This document shows positions 1 through 7,648 of a stretch of 11,428 bases of DNA, one piece after another. The stretch comes from Gammaproteobacteria bacterium (GTDB taxonomy: Bacteria; Pseudomonadota; Gammaproteobacteria; Steroidobacterales; Rariloculaceae), in the NCBI GenBank assembly GCA_016927175.1, contig JAFGNC010000283.1, forward strand, positions 1 through 11,428, read 5' to 3'. A model generated the notes under the pieces. That model was not told the origin of the DNA. It did no database searches and saw only the letters and a program-made list of their open reading frames with translations. A program made the position numbers and the translations under genes. Numbering within the stretch: position 1 is the stretch's first letter; each line of letters opens with the position of its first letter.

Positions 1-39
1 AAGCCTTACCTCCGGATCGTGCCGCAGCCGCGCGGCTGA
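1..39 (+). CDS. Possible C-terminal tail of a rightward gene (partial)
   Basis: Reading from base 1, frame 1 gives KPYLRIVPQPRG and then TGA at 37-39. The peptide looks like an ordinary protein end, and the stop is followed within 12 bases by strong hairpins. That is the arrangement expected where a rightward gene converges on the leftward gene ending at 172. Only 12 residues are visible, so neither family nor function can be assigned, and a chance open stretch in G+C-rich DNA is quite possible. Confidence 0.3.
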   Translation, partial: KPYLRIVPQPRG

Positions 40-50
40 AGGGCTCTGCA

Positions 51-86
51 ACCGCCGGCGCATGGCCGGCGGTGCTTTCACCGCCG
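51..86. terminator. Two overlapping hairpins sharing one arm, between converging genes
   Basis: Bases 51-59 (ACCGCCGGC) are perfectly complementary to 65-73 (GCCGGCGGT) across a 5-base loop. Bases 67-74 (CGGCGGTG) are perfectly complementary to 79-86 (CACCGCCG) across a CTTT loop. The arm at 67-73 belongs to both stems, so only one can form at a time. A further perfect palindrome, CCTCCGCGGAGG, lies at 94-105. The stretch follows the stop at 39 and lies downstream of the leftward gene ending at 172, so a bidirectional terminator is the simplest reading. There is no T-run on either strand, so it is not a textbook intrinsic terminator. Confidence 0.4.
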
Positions 87-171
87 CTTCCTCCCTCCGC
101 GGAGGAATTGTCTGGTCGATCCTCGTTCCGGAAATGACTCCGCGGAGACAGTGGCCGGATCGCGTTCGGGA

Positions 172-1425
172 TTACGCCGGGTTCTCGCCGACGTACCTCG
201 CACGCGGGCGGATGATCGCGTCCTGCGCGTACTGCTCGATGGCGTGAGCGATCCAGCCGATCGTTCGCCCGAGGGCGAACAGGGTCAGCGCGGCGCCGTC
301 CGGCAGGCCGAGCGAGCGGGTCAGCGCGACGAGCGCGAAGTCCACGGTCGGCGCCTCGCCGAGCACGGCTTCGGCCGCGCCGGCGATGTCCCGCGCGAAA
401 GCGGCGTTCTGCGAGCTCGGCAGCATCTCGAGCAGAACCGCCGCCCGCGGGTCTCCTGCCGCGTAGAGCGGGTGACCGAAGCCGTCGATCGGCTCGCCCC
501 GCCGCAGCCGCCGAGTCAGCGCTTTCGGCAGATCGGCCGAGCCGCGCAGCGACTCCCACAACGCTTCGACCCTTGCGGTCGTTCCGCCATGCTTCGTGCC
601 TTCCAGCGCGGCGAGTCCCGCGATGACGACTCCATAGGGCGACGTGCCCGCCGACGCCACGCAGCGCGCGGTGAAGGCGGAGACGTTCAGCTCGTGATCC
701 GCGCAAAGGATCATCGCCGCGCGCAGCAGCGCGGCCGCGTCCGGCACGTCCCAGCCGTGCGCAAGGGCTTCGTCGATCGTTCGATCTCCGCCGCGCGCTG
801 GCGCGGCGACGGTCGCGAGCAGCTCCACGATGCGCCAGCCGGTTCGGGCGGTTGCCTGCGGCCGCAAATCGTATGCGGCCGGGTCCTCCGCGGAGGCGCG
901 CGCGAGCGCGGCCTGCGCGCGCGCGACGAACGGTAAGCTGCTCCCCGGGCGCGCCGTTCCCCTTCCGCCGCGCGAAGGCTGGGGCACGGTTCTCTTTGCG
1001 GCGGTCGCCGGCGCGCAAACGGTCCTCGTTCCGCCGGTCGTCGGCTCGCACTGCGTTCCGTCCGCGCGGCCGGTCCACAGCAGCGCCGCGACGTCGGCGA
1101 GCGAAGCCTCGCGCGCGAGGGCGGCGGCGTCGCGGCCACGATAGTAGATCCGGCCTTCAGCGATCAGCGTGATGGCGGACTGAAGAATCGGCAGACCCCA
1201 GTGCAGCGCCTGCTCGGCCGCTTTCTCGGGATTGCGCCGCTCGGCGGTGCGAGCGCGCAGGCGCTCGATGTCGTCCCGGGCGTAGCGGCGGCGCCGCGTG
1301 CTGCCGGGCACCGGCTCGGAGCGCACTCTGCCGCGGCTCACGTAGGCGTAAAGCGTCGCGCGGCTCACGCCGAGCAGCGCGGTCGCCTCTTCCGTGTCGA
1401 GCCATGCGGTCCCGGGCGTTTTCAT
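172..1425 (-). CDS. Citrate synthase family protein with N-terminal helix-turn-helix domain
   Basis: This 417-residue protein joins a MerR/excisionase-type HTH (about residues 10-60; TEEATALLGVSRATLYAYVS) to a citrate synthase fold (about 75-417). The synthase part keeps the catalytic signature: H244 (ADHELN), H279 (KHGG), H318 (GFGH) and D362 (VDF), with DPRA and IRPR arginines also present. It may therefore still condense acetyl-CoA with an oxoacid. Two oddities are visible: GFGHP where most family members have GFGHR, and a Pro/Gly/Arg/Thr-rich stretch at about 120-163 containing an 11-residue tandem repeat. I chose the ATG at 1425 because the HTH begins just after it, although the frame stays open upstream into the neighbouring gene; no Shine-Dalgarno precedes it. 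It diverges from a second citrate synthase. By analogy with HTH-enzyme fusions it may regulate the pair while sensing a substrate; this is inference. Confidence 0.88.
   Translation of the reverse strand: MKTPGTAWLDTEEATALLGVSRATLYAYVSRGRVRSEPVPGSTRRRRYARDDIERLRARTAERRNPEKAAEQALHWGLPILQSAITLIAEGRIYYRGRDAAALAREASLADVAALLWTGRADGTQCEPTTGGTRTVCAPATAAKRTVPQPSRGGRGTARPGSSLPFVARAQAALARASAEDPAAYDLRPQATARTGWRIVELLATVAAPARGGDRTIDEALAHGWDVPDAAALLRAAMILCADHELNVSAFTARCVASAGTSPYGVVIAGLAALEGTKHGGTTARVEALWESLRGSADLPKALTRRLRRGEPIDGFGHPLYAAGDPRAAVLLEMLPSSQNAAFARDIAGAAEAVLGEAPTVDFALVALTRSLGLPDGAALTLFALGRTIGWIAHAIEQYAQDAIIRPRARYVGENPA
986..1049 (-). repeat. Imperfect 33-bp tandem repeat inside the HTH-citrate synthase gene
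   Basis: Bases 986-1016 (ACGGTTCTCTTTGCGGCGGT and onward) and 1019-1049 (ACGGTCCTCGTTCCGCCGGT and onward) match with a 33-bp offset, which is exactly 11 codons. In the protein this gives CEPTTGGTRTV (126-136) followed by CAPATAAKRTV (137-147). Immediately beside it, bases 959-984 form an imperfect hairpin (CCTTC at 961-965 with GAAGG at 974-978, extended by CC/GG past a CT bulge). The block lies in a linker between the LLWTG strand and the LPF helix, outside the catalytic core. Confidence 0.6.
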
Positions 1426-1450
1426 ATTGACTGCTTGATCAATATTGACT
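1424..1450. promoter_or_regulatory. Candidate operator/promoter between divergent citrate synthase genes
   Basis: The short gap between the two starts contains the 9-mer ATATTGACT twice (1424-1432 and 1442-1450, offset 18 bp), the palindrome TTGATCAA (1435-1442) and the overlapping palindrome TCAATATTGA (1439-1448). ATATTGA at 1424-1430 also forms an inverted repeat with TCAATAT at 1439-1445. The block is A+T-rich in a very G+C-rich neighbourhood and overlaps the first bases of the leftward gene. On the rightward strand TTGACT (1427-1432) could serve as a -35, with a weak TACCGA 17 bp on. The HTH domain of the adjacent synthase is the obvious candidate binder. No binding evidence exists beyond symmetry and position. 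Confidence 0.5.
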
Positions 1451-1480
1451 ACCGACTGACCGCAACATACCGTGCGTGCC

Positions 1481-2575
1481 ATGACGATGCAATCGCAAGC
1501 GCAGCCGGCGCCACGCGTGCACGAAGGGCTCGAGGGAGTGCTCGCGGCGGCGACGAGGCTCAGCCTCGTCGACGGGGAGCGCGGCGAGCTGATCGTCGCC
1601 GGCAAGAGGCTCGAGGAACTCGCCGGGCGCCCGTTCGAGCACACCGTGGCGCTGCTGTGGAAAGCCGCCGGCGCCAGCGGCGCGGCACCGGTACGCGCCG
1701 CGGCTCTGCCTGATCTGACCCTCGCGCTGCTGCGCGACGCGGCGGCTGCCGGTGCAGGATCGATGGATGCGCTGCGGATGGCGATCGGCACGCTGACTGC
1801 GGCGGAAGACGCCGAGGCCGCACACCTGCTCGTAGGCTCCTGCCCGACGATCGTCGCCACGCATGCGCGCCTCGCGGCCGGCAGCGAGCCCCTCGCGCCG
1901 CGGCCGGATCTCGGTTTCGCGGCGAATTACCTCTATATGCTGAGCGGAGCGGAGCCGCATCCCGAGCAGGTGCGCGGCCTCGACACGTATCTGAATACGG
2001 TCGCCGATCACGGACTGAACGCTTCGACCTTCACGGCGCGGACCATCGTCTCCACCGGTGCCGACTTCGTCTCCGCCGTCACCGGCGCCGTCGGGGCGTT
2101 GAAGGGCCCGCTCCACGGCGGCGCACCGGGGCCCGCGCTCGACATGGTGTTCGAGATCGGCGAGGCGTCGCGCGCGGATCGTTATCTCCGGCGCAAGCTC
2201 GAGCGCGGTGAGCGGCTGATGGGCTTCGGACATCGCATCTACAAGGTGCGCGATCCCCGAGCGGACGTTCTCGAAGCCGCCGCGGCGCGCATGTTCGCGC
2301 GCACGGGCGATGCGCGGCTGTACGAGCTCGCGCGGGCGGTAGAGGCCGCGGCGCTGCGCCTGCTCGAGGAGCACAAACCGGGCCGGCGCCTTGCGACCAA
2401 CGTGGAGTTCTACACCGCACTGCTGCTGCACGGTCTCGGGCTCGACACCGCGCTCTTCACACCCACTTTCGCAATCGGCCGCATGGCCGGCTGGACGGCA
2501 CACTGCTTCGAGCAGCGTGCCTCCGGCCGCCTGATCAGGCCGCAATCGGTCTACGTCGGCGCACTGCCGGCCTGA
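1481..2575 (+). CDS. Citrate synthase / 2-methylcitrate synthase family protein
   Basis: This is a 364-residue, single-domain synthase of the short CitA/PrpC type, which condenses an acyl-CoA with oxaloacetate in the cytoplasm. Visible motifs are ADHGLNASTF (His at 177), LKGPLHGGA (His 212), GFGHRIYKVRDPRAD (His 251), TNVEFYTALL and GWTAHCFEQ...RLIRPQSVYVG. The position normally holding the catalytic aspartate (NVDFY) is a glutamate, E309. Some subfamilies appear to carry this Glu, so it need not mean loss of activity. I chose ATG 1481; GTG 1472 and ATG 1487 are in-frame alternatives, and none has a recognisable Shine-Dalgarno. It is divergent from the HTH-containing synthase and nearly abuts the downstream transporter gene. 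Whether acetyl-CoA or propionyl-CoA is preferred cannot be read from the sequence. Confidence 0.88.
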   Translation: MTMQSQAQPAPRVHEGLEGVLAAATRLSLVDGERGELIVAGKRLEELAGRPFEHTVALLWKAAGASGAAPVRAAALPDLTLALLRDAAAAGAGSMDALRMAIGTLTAAEDAEAAHLLVGSCPTIVATHARLAAGSEPLAPRPDLGFAANYLYMLSGAEPHPEQVRGLDTYLNTVADHGLNASTFTARTIVSTGADFVSAVTGAVGALKGPLHGGAPGPALDMVFEIGEASRADRYLRRKLERGERLMGFGHRIYKVRDPRADVLEAAAARMFARTGDARLYELARAVEAAALRLLEEHKPGRRLATNVEFYTALLLHGLGLDTALFTPTFAIGRMAGWTAHCFEQRASGRLIRPQSVYVGALPA

Positions 2576-2594
2576 TCGCGCCGCGGCCGCTTCG

Positions 2595-3485
2595 TTGTTC
2601 TGGGTCGCCGCCACGCTGCTCGCCGCTGCCGCGCAGACGGCGCGGAACGCGATGCAGAGCAGCCTCACGACGCAGCTCGGCACGCTCGGCGCGACGCAGG
2701 TGCGGTTCCTCTACGGGTTTCCGTTCGCGCTGCTGTTCCTCGCGGCCGTTGCGCTGGTCTCGGCATCTCCGATACCACGCCCTGACGCGCCCTTCCTCGT
2801 GTTCACCACGGCCGGAGCTCTCGCCCAGATCATGGCGACGGCATTGATGCTCGCGGCGATGCGAGTGCGGTCGTTTTCGGTCGCGACGGCGTTCACGAAG
2901 ACGGAGGCCGTTCAGGCCGCATTGTTCGGGCTGATCGTGCTCGGCGAGCAGCTCACACCGCTGCTGGCGTCGGCGATCGCGATAGCGACCTGCGGCGTCT
3001 TCCTGGCCGCCGTGCGCCCCGGGGCGGTATGGCATGTCGCGAGCGTCAGGGCGGCGCTTCACGGCGTCGCGGCCGGGGGACTGTTCGCTGTCGCGGCCGT
3101 CGGCTTCCGGGGCGGCATCCTGGCTCTCGACGACGGCGCGCCGTTCTACCTGCGAGCGACCACGACGCTGGTCTGGTCGCTCGGGATCCAGGCGGCGCTG
3201 CTCGCGGCCTGGCTCTGGATATTTCGGCGTGCGGCGCTGCTGCACAGCTTCGTGCTCTGGCGCTCGTCCATCTTCGCCGGCTTCATGGGCGCGTTCGCCT
3301 CGCAGTTCTGGTTCCTGGCGTTCTCGCTGACCGCGGCGGCCAACGTGCGCACGCTCGGCCTCGTGGAAGTGCTGTTCGCCCAGGTCGTGTCGCGCCGGCT
3401 GTTCGAGCAGCGCCTCACCGCGCGCGAGACGGTCGGAATGGCGCTCCTGCTCGCAGGCGTGGCGCTGCTGCTGCTCGAGCTCTGA
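2595..3485 (+). CDS. EamA-type (DMT superfamily) inner-membrane transporter
   Basis: The 296-residue, strongly hydrophobic protein has about ten predicted membrane segments in two homologous halves, the usual EamA/DMT layout. It opens with FWVAATLLAAAAQTARNAMQ and continues with LGTLGATQVRFLYGFPFALLF, AFTKTEAVQAALFGLIVLGE in the first half and LGLVEVLFAQVVSRRLFEQ in the second. The AFTKTE and VEVLFAQVVS stretches correspond to the conserved end-of-half helices of this family. The start is the TTG at 2595: the frame is closed by a TGA at 2532-2534, no ATG or GTG lies between, and the next internal ATG (about residue 19) would remove most of helix 1. It begins 19 bases after the citrate synthase stop and is probably co-transcribed with it. 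Substrates of this family are metabolites, amino acids or drugs; none can be assigned here. Confidence 0.88.
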   Translation: MFWVAATLLAAAAQTARNAMQSSLTTQLGTLGATQVRFLYGFPFALLFLAAVALVSASPIPRPDAPFLVFTTAGALAQIMATALMLAAMRVRSFSVATAFTKTEAVQAALFGLIVLGEQLTPLLASAIAIATCGVFLAAVRPGAVWHVASVRAALHGVAAGGLFAVAAVGFRGGILALDDGAPFYLRATTTLVWSLGIQAALLAAWLWIFRRAALLHSFVLWRSSIFAGFMGAFASQFWFLAFSLTAAANVRTLGLVEVLFAQVVSRRLFEQRLTARETVGMALLLAGVALLLLEL

Positions 3486-3503
3486 GCCCGCGCCCGTCGC
3501 ACG

Positions 3504-3517
3504 GCGGCGCGCGCCGC
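3504..3517. terminator. GC palindrome between converging genes
   Basis: A perfect 14-bp palindrome (GCGGCGCGCGCCGC) lies 18 bases after the transporter stop, in the 146-bp gap between the rightward transporter and the leftward aguB. A second small hairpin, CCCG-TTTT-CGGG at 3635-3646, overlaps the last codons of aguB. Neither has a T-run, and palindromes of G and C arise often in such DNA, so a terminator role is only a possibility. Confidence 0.25.
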
Positions 3518-3631
3518 TGCTCGAGGTGCAAGGCGCCGGCCGTGACAGGGCACCGCGACGCTGGCCGCCCGAGACGGCGTCCGAGCGACGATGCGCCCAT
3601 TGCCGGCGATCGGTCGGTCGGACAGGTTTAG

Positions 3632-4543
3632 CTACCCGTTTTCGGGGCCGATGAAGCGCTCGGAAATCTCGGAGTACGCGTCGATGCGCCGATCGCGCAG
3701 GAACGGCCAGCCGACGCGGAACGACTCCATATCGTTCAGGTCGACGCGCTCGACGATGACGGCCTCGGCGTCGCCCGGCGCGCGTACGAGGACGCGCCCG
3801 TCCGGCGCCGCAATGAAGCTCCGCCCCCAGAACTCGATGCCGCCGTCGCCGGCCGGATCAGGCTCGAAACCGACGCGGTTCACGGCGACGACGAAGCAGC
3901 CGTTCGCGATCGCATGGCTGCGCTGCATCGTCTCCCACGCCTCGTGCTGGCGTTCGCCGTATTGCGCTTTCTCTTCCGGATGCCAGCCAATCGCGGTCGG
4001 ATAGATCAGCAGCTCCGCGCCCCGCAGCGCCGTCAGCCGGGCAGCTTCCGGATACCACTGGTCCCAGCACACCAGCACGCCGAGCTCGGCCGGCGCCGTG
4101 TGGAAGGTACGAAAGCCGAGGTCGCCGGGCGTGAAGTAGAACTTCTCGTAGTAGCGGGGATCGTCGGGGATGTGCATCTTGCGGTATTTGCCGACGTAGC
4201 CGCGCTCGCCGTCGAGGACGGCGGCCGTATTGTGGTAGAGCCCCGGCGCGCGCCGTTCGAACAGGCTCGCGACGAGCGTAACGCCGAGCTCGGCCGCGAC
4301 GGCGCCGAGCCGCTCCGTGCTCGGCCCGGGCACGGGCTCCGCCAGGTCGAAGTTCCTCGCGTCCTCGCTCTGGCAGAAGTAGCGCGACCTGAACAGCTCC
4401 GGCAGCACGACGAGCCTCGCGCCCTGCCCCGCCGCGTCGCGCACGAAGCCTTCCGCGCGGGCGAGGTTCTCGTCCGGCGACTCCGACATCGCCATCTGCA
4501 CGAGCCCGACCTCGAGCGGGCGCGGCCGCGGTGCGCGGCTCAT
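3632..4543 (-). CDS. aguB: N-carbamoylputrescine amidohydrolase
   Basis: This enzyme hydrolyses N-carbamoylputrescine to putrescine, CO2 and ammonia, the last step of the agmatine deiminase route. The 303-residue nitrilase-fold protein shows the full catalytic triad: E49 (VVLPELF), K122 (KYRKMHIPDDP) and C159 (LVCWDQWYPEAARL). Family-specific stretches include SRYFCQ, YYEKFYFTPGD and YPTAIGW. Length is typical of AguB. Its ATG overlaps the speA stop by 4 bases (ATGA), and a strong Shine-Dalgarno lies inside the end of speA, so translation is probably coupled. It is the last gene of the leftward polyamine cluster. The general nitrilase family has other amidases, but the motifs and the neighbouring speA and aguA make this assignment secure. 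Confidence 0.94.
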   Translation of the reverse strand: MSRAPRPRPLEVGLVQMAMSESPDENLARAEGFVRDAAGQGARLVVLPELFRSRYFCQSEDARNFDLAEPVPGPSTERLGAVAAELGVTLVASLFERRAPGLYHNTAAVLDGERGYVGKYRKMHIPDDPRYYEKFYFTPGDLGFRTFHTAPAELGVLVCWDQWYPEAARLTALRGAELLIYPTAIGWHPEEKAQYGERQHEAWETMQRSHAIANGCFVVAVNRVGFEPDPAGDGGIEFWGRSFIAAPDGRVLVRAPGDAEAVIVERVDLNDMESFRVGWPFLRDRRIDAYSEISERFIGPENG

Positions 4544-6540
4544 ACGCGATGGTCCTCCCGCACCATCTCGCGCGGGTCGCAGTAGGTGTTGCGCGGAAAG
4601 CAGGACATGTACTGGTCCAGGATCTCCATGGCCTGTGTCGGGCGGATCACGCCCGCCTGGATCTTGGCCCGCACCAGCTCGCTCATTCGCCGGTGCAGGT
4701 CGTTCGGGAAGTACTGCACCTGCGCGAGCATGTCCTGGATCGCGGTGCCCTGGATGATCTTCTCGATCCAGAAGTTGCCCGGCTCCTCCGCGTCAGCGTA
4801 GACGTGCGCCTCGGCAACGCGCCCGAACAGGTTGTGCGCGTCGCCGACGATGTCCTCGTACGCGCCCATCAGGAAAAAGCCGAGATAGTAGGGCTCGTCC
4901 TGATTCAGCCTGTGCAGCGGCAGGAAGCGGTTGTCCGGGTAACTCGTCACGTAATGGCTGACCTTGCCGTCGGAGTCGCAGGTCAGATCGACGAGCAGCG
5001 CGCGGCGACGCGGCTCCTCGTCCAGGCGGTCGAGCGGCATGATCGGGAACGGCTGCCCGATGGCCCAGTGATCCAGCATCGACTGGAAGACGGAAAAATT
5101 ACACAGGTACTGGTCCGTCAGCGCGCCCTCGAGCTCGGCGACCTCCGGCCCCTGCGGCTCCTCGTCGGGCCGCTTCAGCTGCTTCAGCAGCGAGCGGCAG
5201 ACGCGCCAGTACAGCGTCTCGGCCAGCGCCCGCTGCTCGAGCGGCAGGTAACCGAGGTTGAACAGCGTGCCGATCTCGTCGAGCCGCTCCCGCGCGTCGT
5301 GGTAGGCCTCGAGCAGCTCGCCGTAGCTCTCGATGCCCGGCAGGTAGTCGAGGATCCGGGCGAGCGCCCTGACCGACTCCTCGACGTCCTCCGGCACGAC
5401 GAGCTCCTGCGTCGCGTCGTCTTTCGCCTGCGCGCCGAGCACCGGCACGATCAGCATCGAGTGGTGCGCGGTCAGCGCGCGGCCGCTCTCGGTCACGAGG
5501 ATCGGCATCGGCACATCGTTCGCGTCGCAGACCTCCTTGACCGTGAACACGACGGCGTTCGCGTACTCCTGCAGGCTGTAGTTGATGCCGGCGTCTTCCT
5601 CGTAGTGACCCTTGTCGTAGTTGACGCCGAGGCCGCCGCCGACGTCGAGGTACTTGACGTTGGCGCCGCGCTTGATCAGCGCCGCGTATATCTGCGCAAC
5701 CTCTTTCGTCGCCTGCTTCAGCACCTGGATGTCGGCGATCTGGCTGCCGATGTGGCAGTGCAGCAGCACGAGCTTCTCCGTCATGCCGGAAACCTCGAGC
5801 TCGCCGACGAGGCGCACCAGCTCCGTGACCGTCAGGCCGAACTTCGAGTTCGCGCCGGAGGACTCCGACCAGCGCCCGGAGCCGCGGGTCGCGAGACGCA
5901 CGCGCACGCCGAGCTTCGGCAGATAGCTCATGCTGAAGGCGAGCCCCTTGAGGTCCGTGAACTCGGAGTACTTCTCGACGACCGGCACCACGTTCTGGCC
6001 GAGCCGCTGGCCGTTGATCATCAGCGACAGCATCGTGCGGTCCTTGACGCCGTTGCAGACCAGCAGCGTGTCGTTGTCGACGTGCGGCAGCGCCGCGATC
6101 AGCTCCGCCTTCGAGCCGCACTCGAGACCCATGCCGTAGGGCTTGCCGGCATCGAGCAGCTCGTCGACGACCTCGTGCAGCTGGTTGACCTTGATCGGAT
6201 AAATGCCCCGGTAGAGGTTCTCGTAGCCCGACTCCGCGATCGCCTCGTTGAACGCCTCGTTGATCCGCTTGACCTGCGCGCGCAGCACGTCCTGGAAACG
6301 GATCAGCACGGGGAACTGCACACCGCGGCGGCGCAGCTCCTCGACGATCGCGACGACGTCCATCGTCGTCGGGGGCTCGGCCTCGGGCCCCGTCTCGACG
6401 GCGCGCACGGCGACGTGCCCCTTCTCGTTGATGAAGAAGTAGGGGTCGCCCCAGCTCGTGATCCGGTACAGGTGCGACGAATCCTCGATCGTCCACTCGG
6501 CCGGCAGCGGACGCTGCGTTTTAGCGTGTTGCGATGGCAT
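4540..6540 (-). CDS. speA: Biosynthetic arginine decarboxylase (PLP-dependent)
   Basis: SpeA decarboxylates L-arginine to agmatine, committing it to polyamine synthesis. The 666-residue length fits the biosynthetic SpeA type rather than the acid-inducible AdiA fold. Visible landmarks are GIYPIKVNQ with the PLP lysine K117, GLECGSKAEL (about 138-147), HCHIGSQI (about 261-268), the phosphate-binding glycine run LDVGGGLGVNY (about 298-308), VTESGRALTAHHSM (about 349-362) and LTCDSDG, whose C521 and D522 contribute to the second half-site in this fold. The C-terminal FPNDLHRRMSELV segment is also typical. It starts 18 bases after the DHS-like stop, with an AGAGAG stretch as a modest ribosome-binding site, and overlaps aguB by ATGA. 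A very long antisense frame over this gene is a codon-bias shadow. Confidence 0.96.
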   Translation of the reverse strand: MPSQHAKTQRPLPAEWTIEDSSHLYRITSWGDPYFFINEKGHVAVRAVETGPEAEPPTTMDVVAIVEELRRRGVQFPVLIRFQDVLRAQVKRINEAFNEAIAESGYENLYRGIYPIKVNQLHEVVDELLDAGKPYGMGLECGSKAELIAALPHVDNDTLLVCNGVKDRTMLSLMINGQRLGQNVVPVVEKYSEFTDLKGLAFSMSYLPKLGVRVRLATRGSGRWSESSGANSKFGLTVTELVRLVGELEVSGMTEKLVLLHCHIGSQIADIQVLKQATKEVAQIYAALIKRGANVKYLDVGGGLGVNYDKGHYEEDAGINYSLQEYANAVVFTVKEVCDANDVPMPILVTESGRALTAHHSMLIVPVLGAQAKDDATQELVVPEDVEESVRALARILDYLPGIESYGELLEAYHDARERLDEIGTLFNLGYLPLEQRALAETLYWRVCRSLLKQLKRPDEEPQGPEVAELEGALTDQYLCNFSVFQSMLDHWAIGQPFPIMPLDRLDEEPRRRALLVDLTCDSDGKVSHYVTSYPDNRFLPLHRLNQDEPYYLGFFLMGAYEDIVGDAHNLFGRVAEAHVYADAEEPGNFWIEKIIQGTAIQDMLAQVQYFPNDLHRRMSELVRAKIQAGVIRPTQAMEILDQYMSCFPRNTYCDPREMVREDHRV
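4553..4559 (-). promoter_or_regulatory. Shine-Dalgarno of aguB inside speA
   Basis: On the minus strand this reads GGGAGGA, 9 bases before the aguB ATG at 4543. It lies within the last codons of speA and supports both the chosen aguB start and coupled translation across the ATGA overlap. Confidence 0.75.
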
Positions 6541-6558
6541 TTGACTCTCTGGACGGGA

Positions 6559-7530
<972 letters not shown>

Positions 7531-7538
7531 CGTCATAT

Positions 7539-7542
7539 CTCC
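7539..7542 (-). promoter_or_regulatory. Shine-Dalgarno deciding the start of the DHS-like gene
   Basis: The minus strand reads GGAG (within CTGGAGA). It is 8 bases from ATG 7530 and only 2 bases from ATG 7536, which favours MGAISDF as the N-terminus rather than MTMGAISDF or the longer in-frame start at 7602. Confidence 0.6.
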
Positions 7543-7573
7543 AGGCGATGCCTCGCGGCACGGAAAGAAAACA

Positions 7574-7602
7574 AGGTTAGGGAATCGCTCGCCCCGCAAC
7601 AA
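7574..7602 (-). promoter_or_regulatory. Weak candidate promoter upstream of the DHS-like gene
   Basis: On the minus strand TTGTTG (7602-7597) and TAACCT (7579-7574) are separated by 17 bases, in the 118-bp gap between aguA and the DHS-like gene. Matches to the sigma-70 consensus are partial, three or four of six each. If real, the last three genes could be transcribed apart from aguA. Confidence 0.2.
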
Positions 7603-7648
7603 TAGCAGCAGGCCGTCGGCGCGGCGAAACCCGCGGTCGTAGTCTCGC

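Noticed and set aside
151..936. A 261-codon plus-strand frame across the HTH-citrate synthase
   Set aside because: It covers the catalytic half of a clear synthase on the other strand and is Arg/Gly-rich without structure.
1426..1860. An upstream in-frame extension of the HTH-citrate synthase to an ATG at 1860
   Set aside because: It would run through the operator-like gap and deep into the divergent gene; the extra 145 residues are Ser/Ala-rich and unlike any domain, and the HTH begins right after the 1425 start.
1439..2683. A 414-codon minus-strand frame across the plain citrate synthase
   Set aside because: The plus-strand synthase has all family motifs; this frame is Arg-rich, starts inside the next gene and has no recognisable domain.
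7531..7602. Longer starts of the DHS-like protein at 7602 or 7536
   Set aside because: The 7602 start adds a segment lacking a ribosome-binding site, and 7536 is only 2 bases from GGAG, whereas 7530 has proper spacing.
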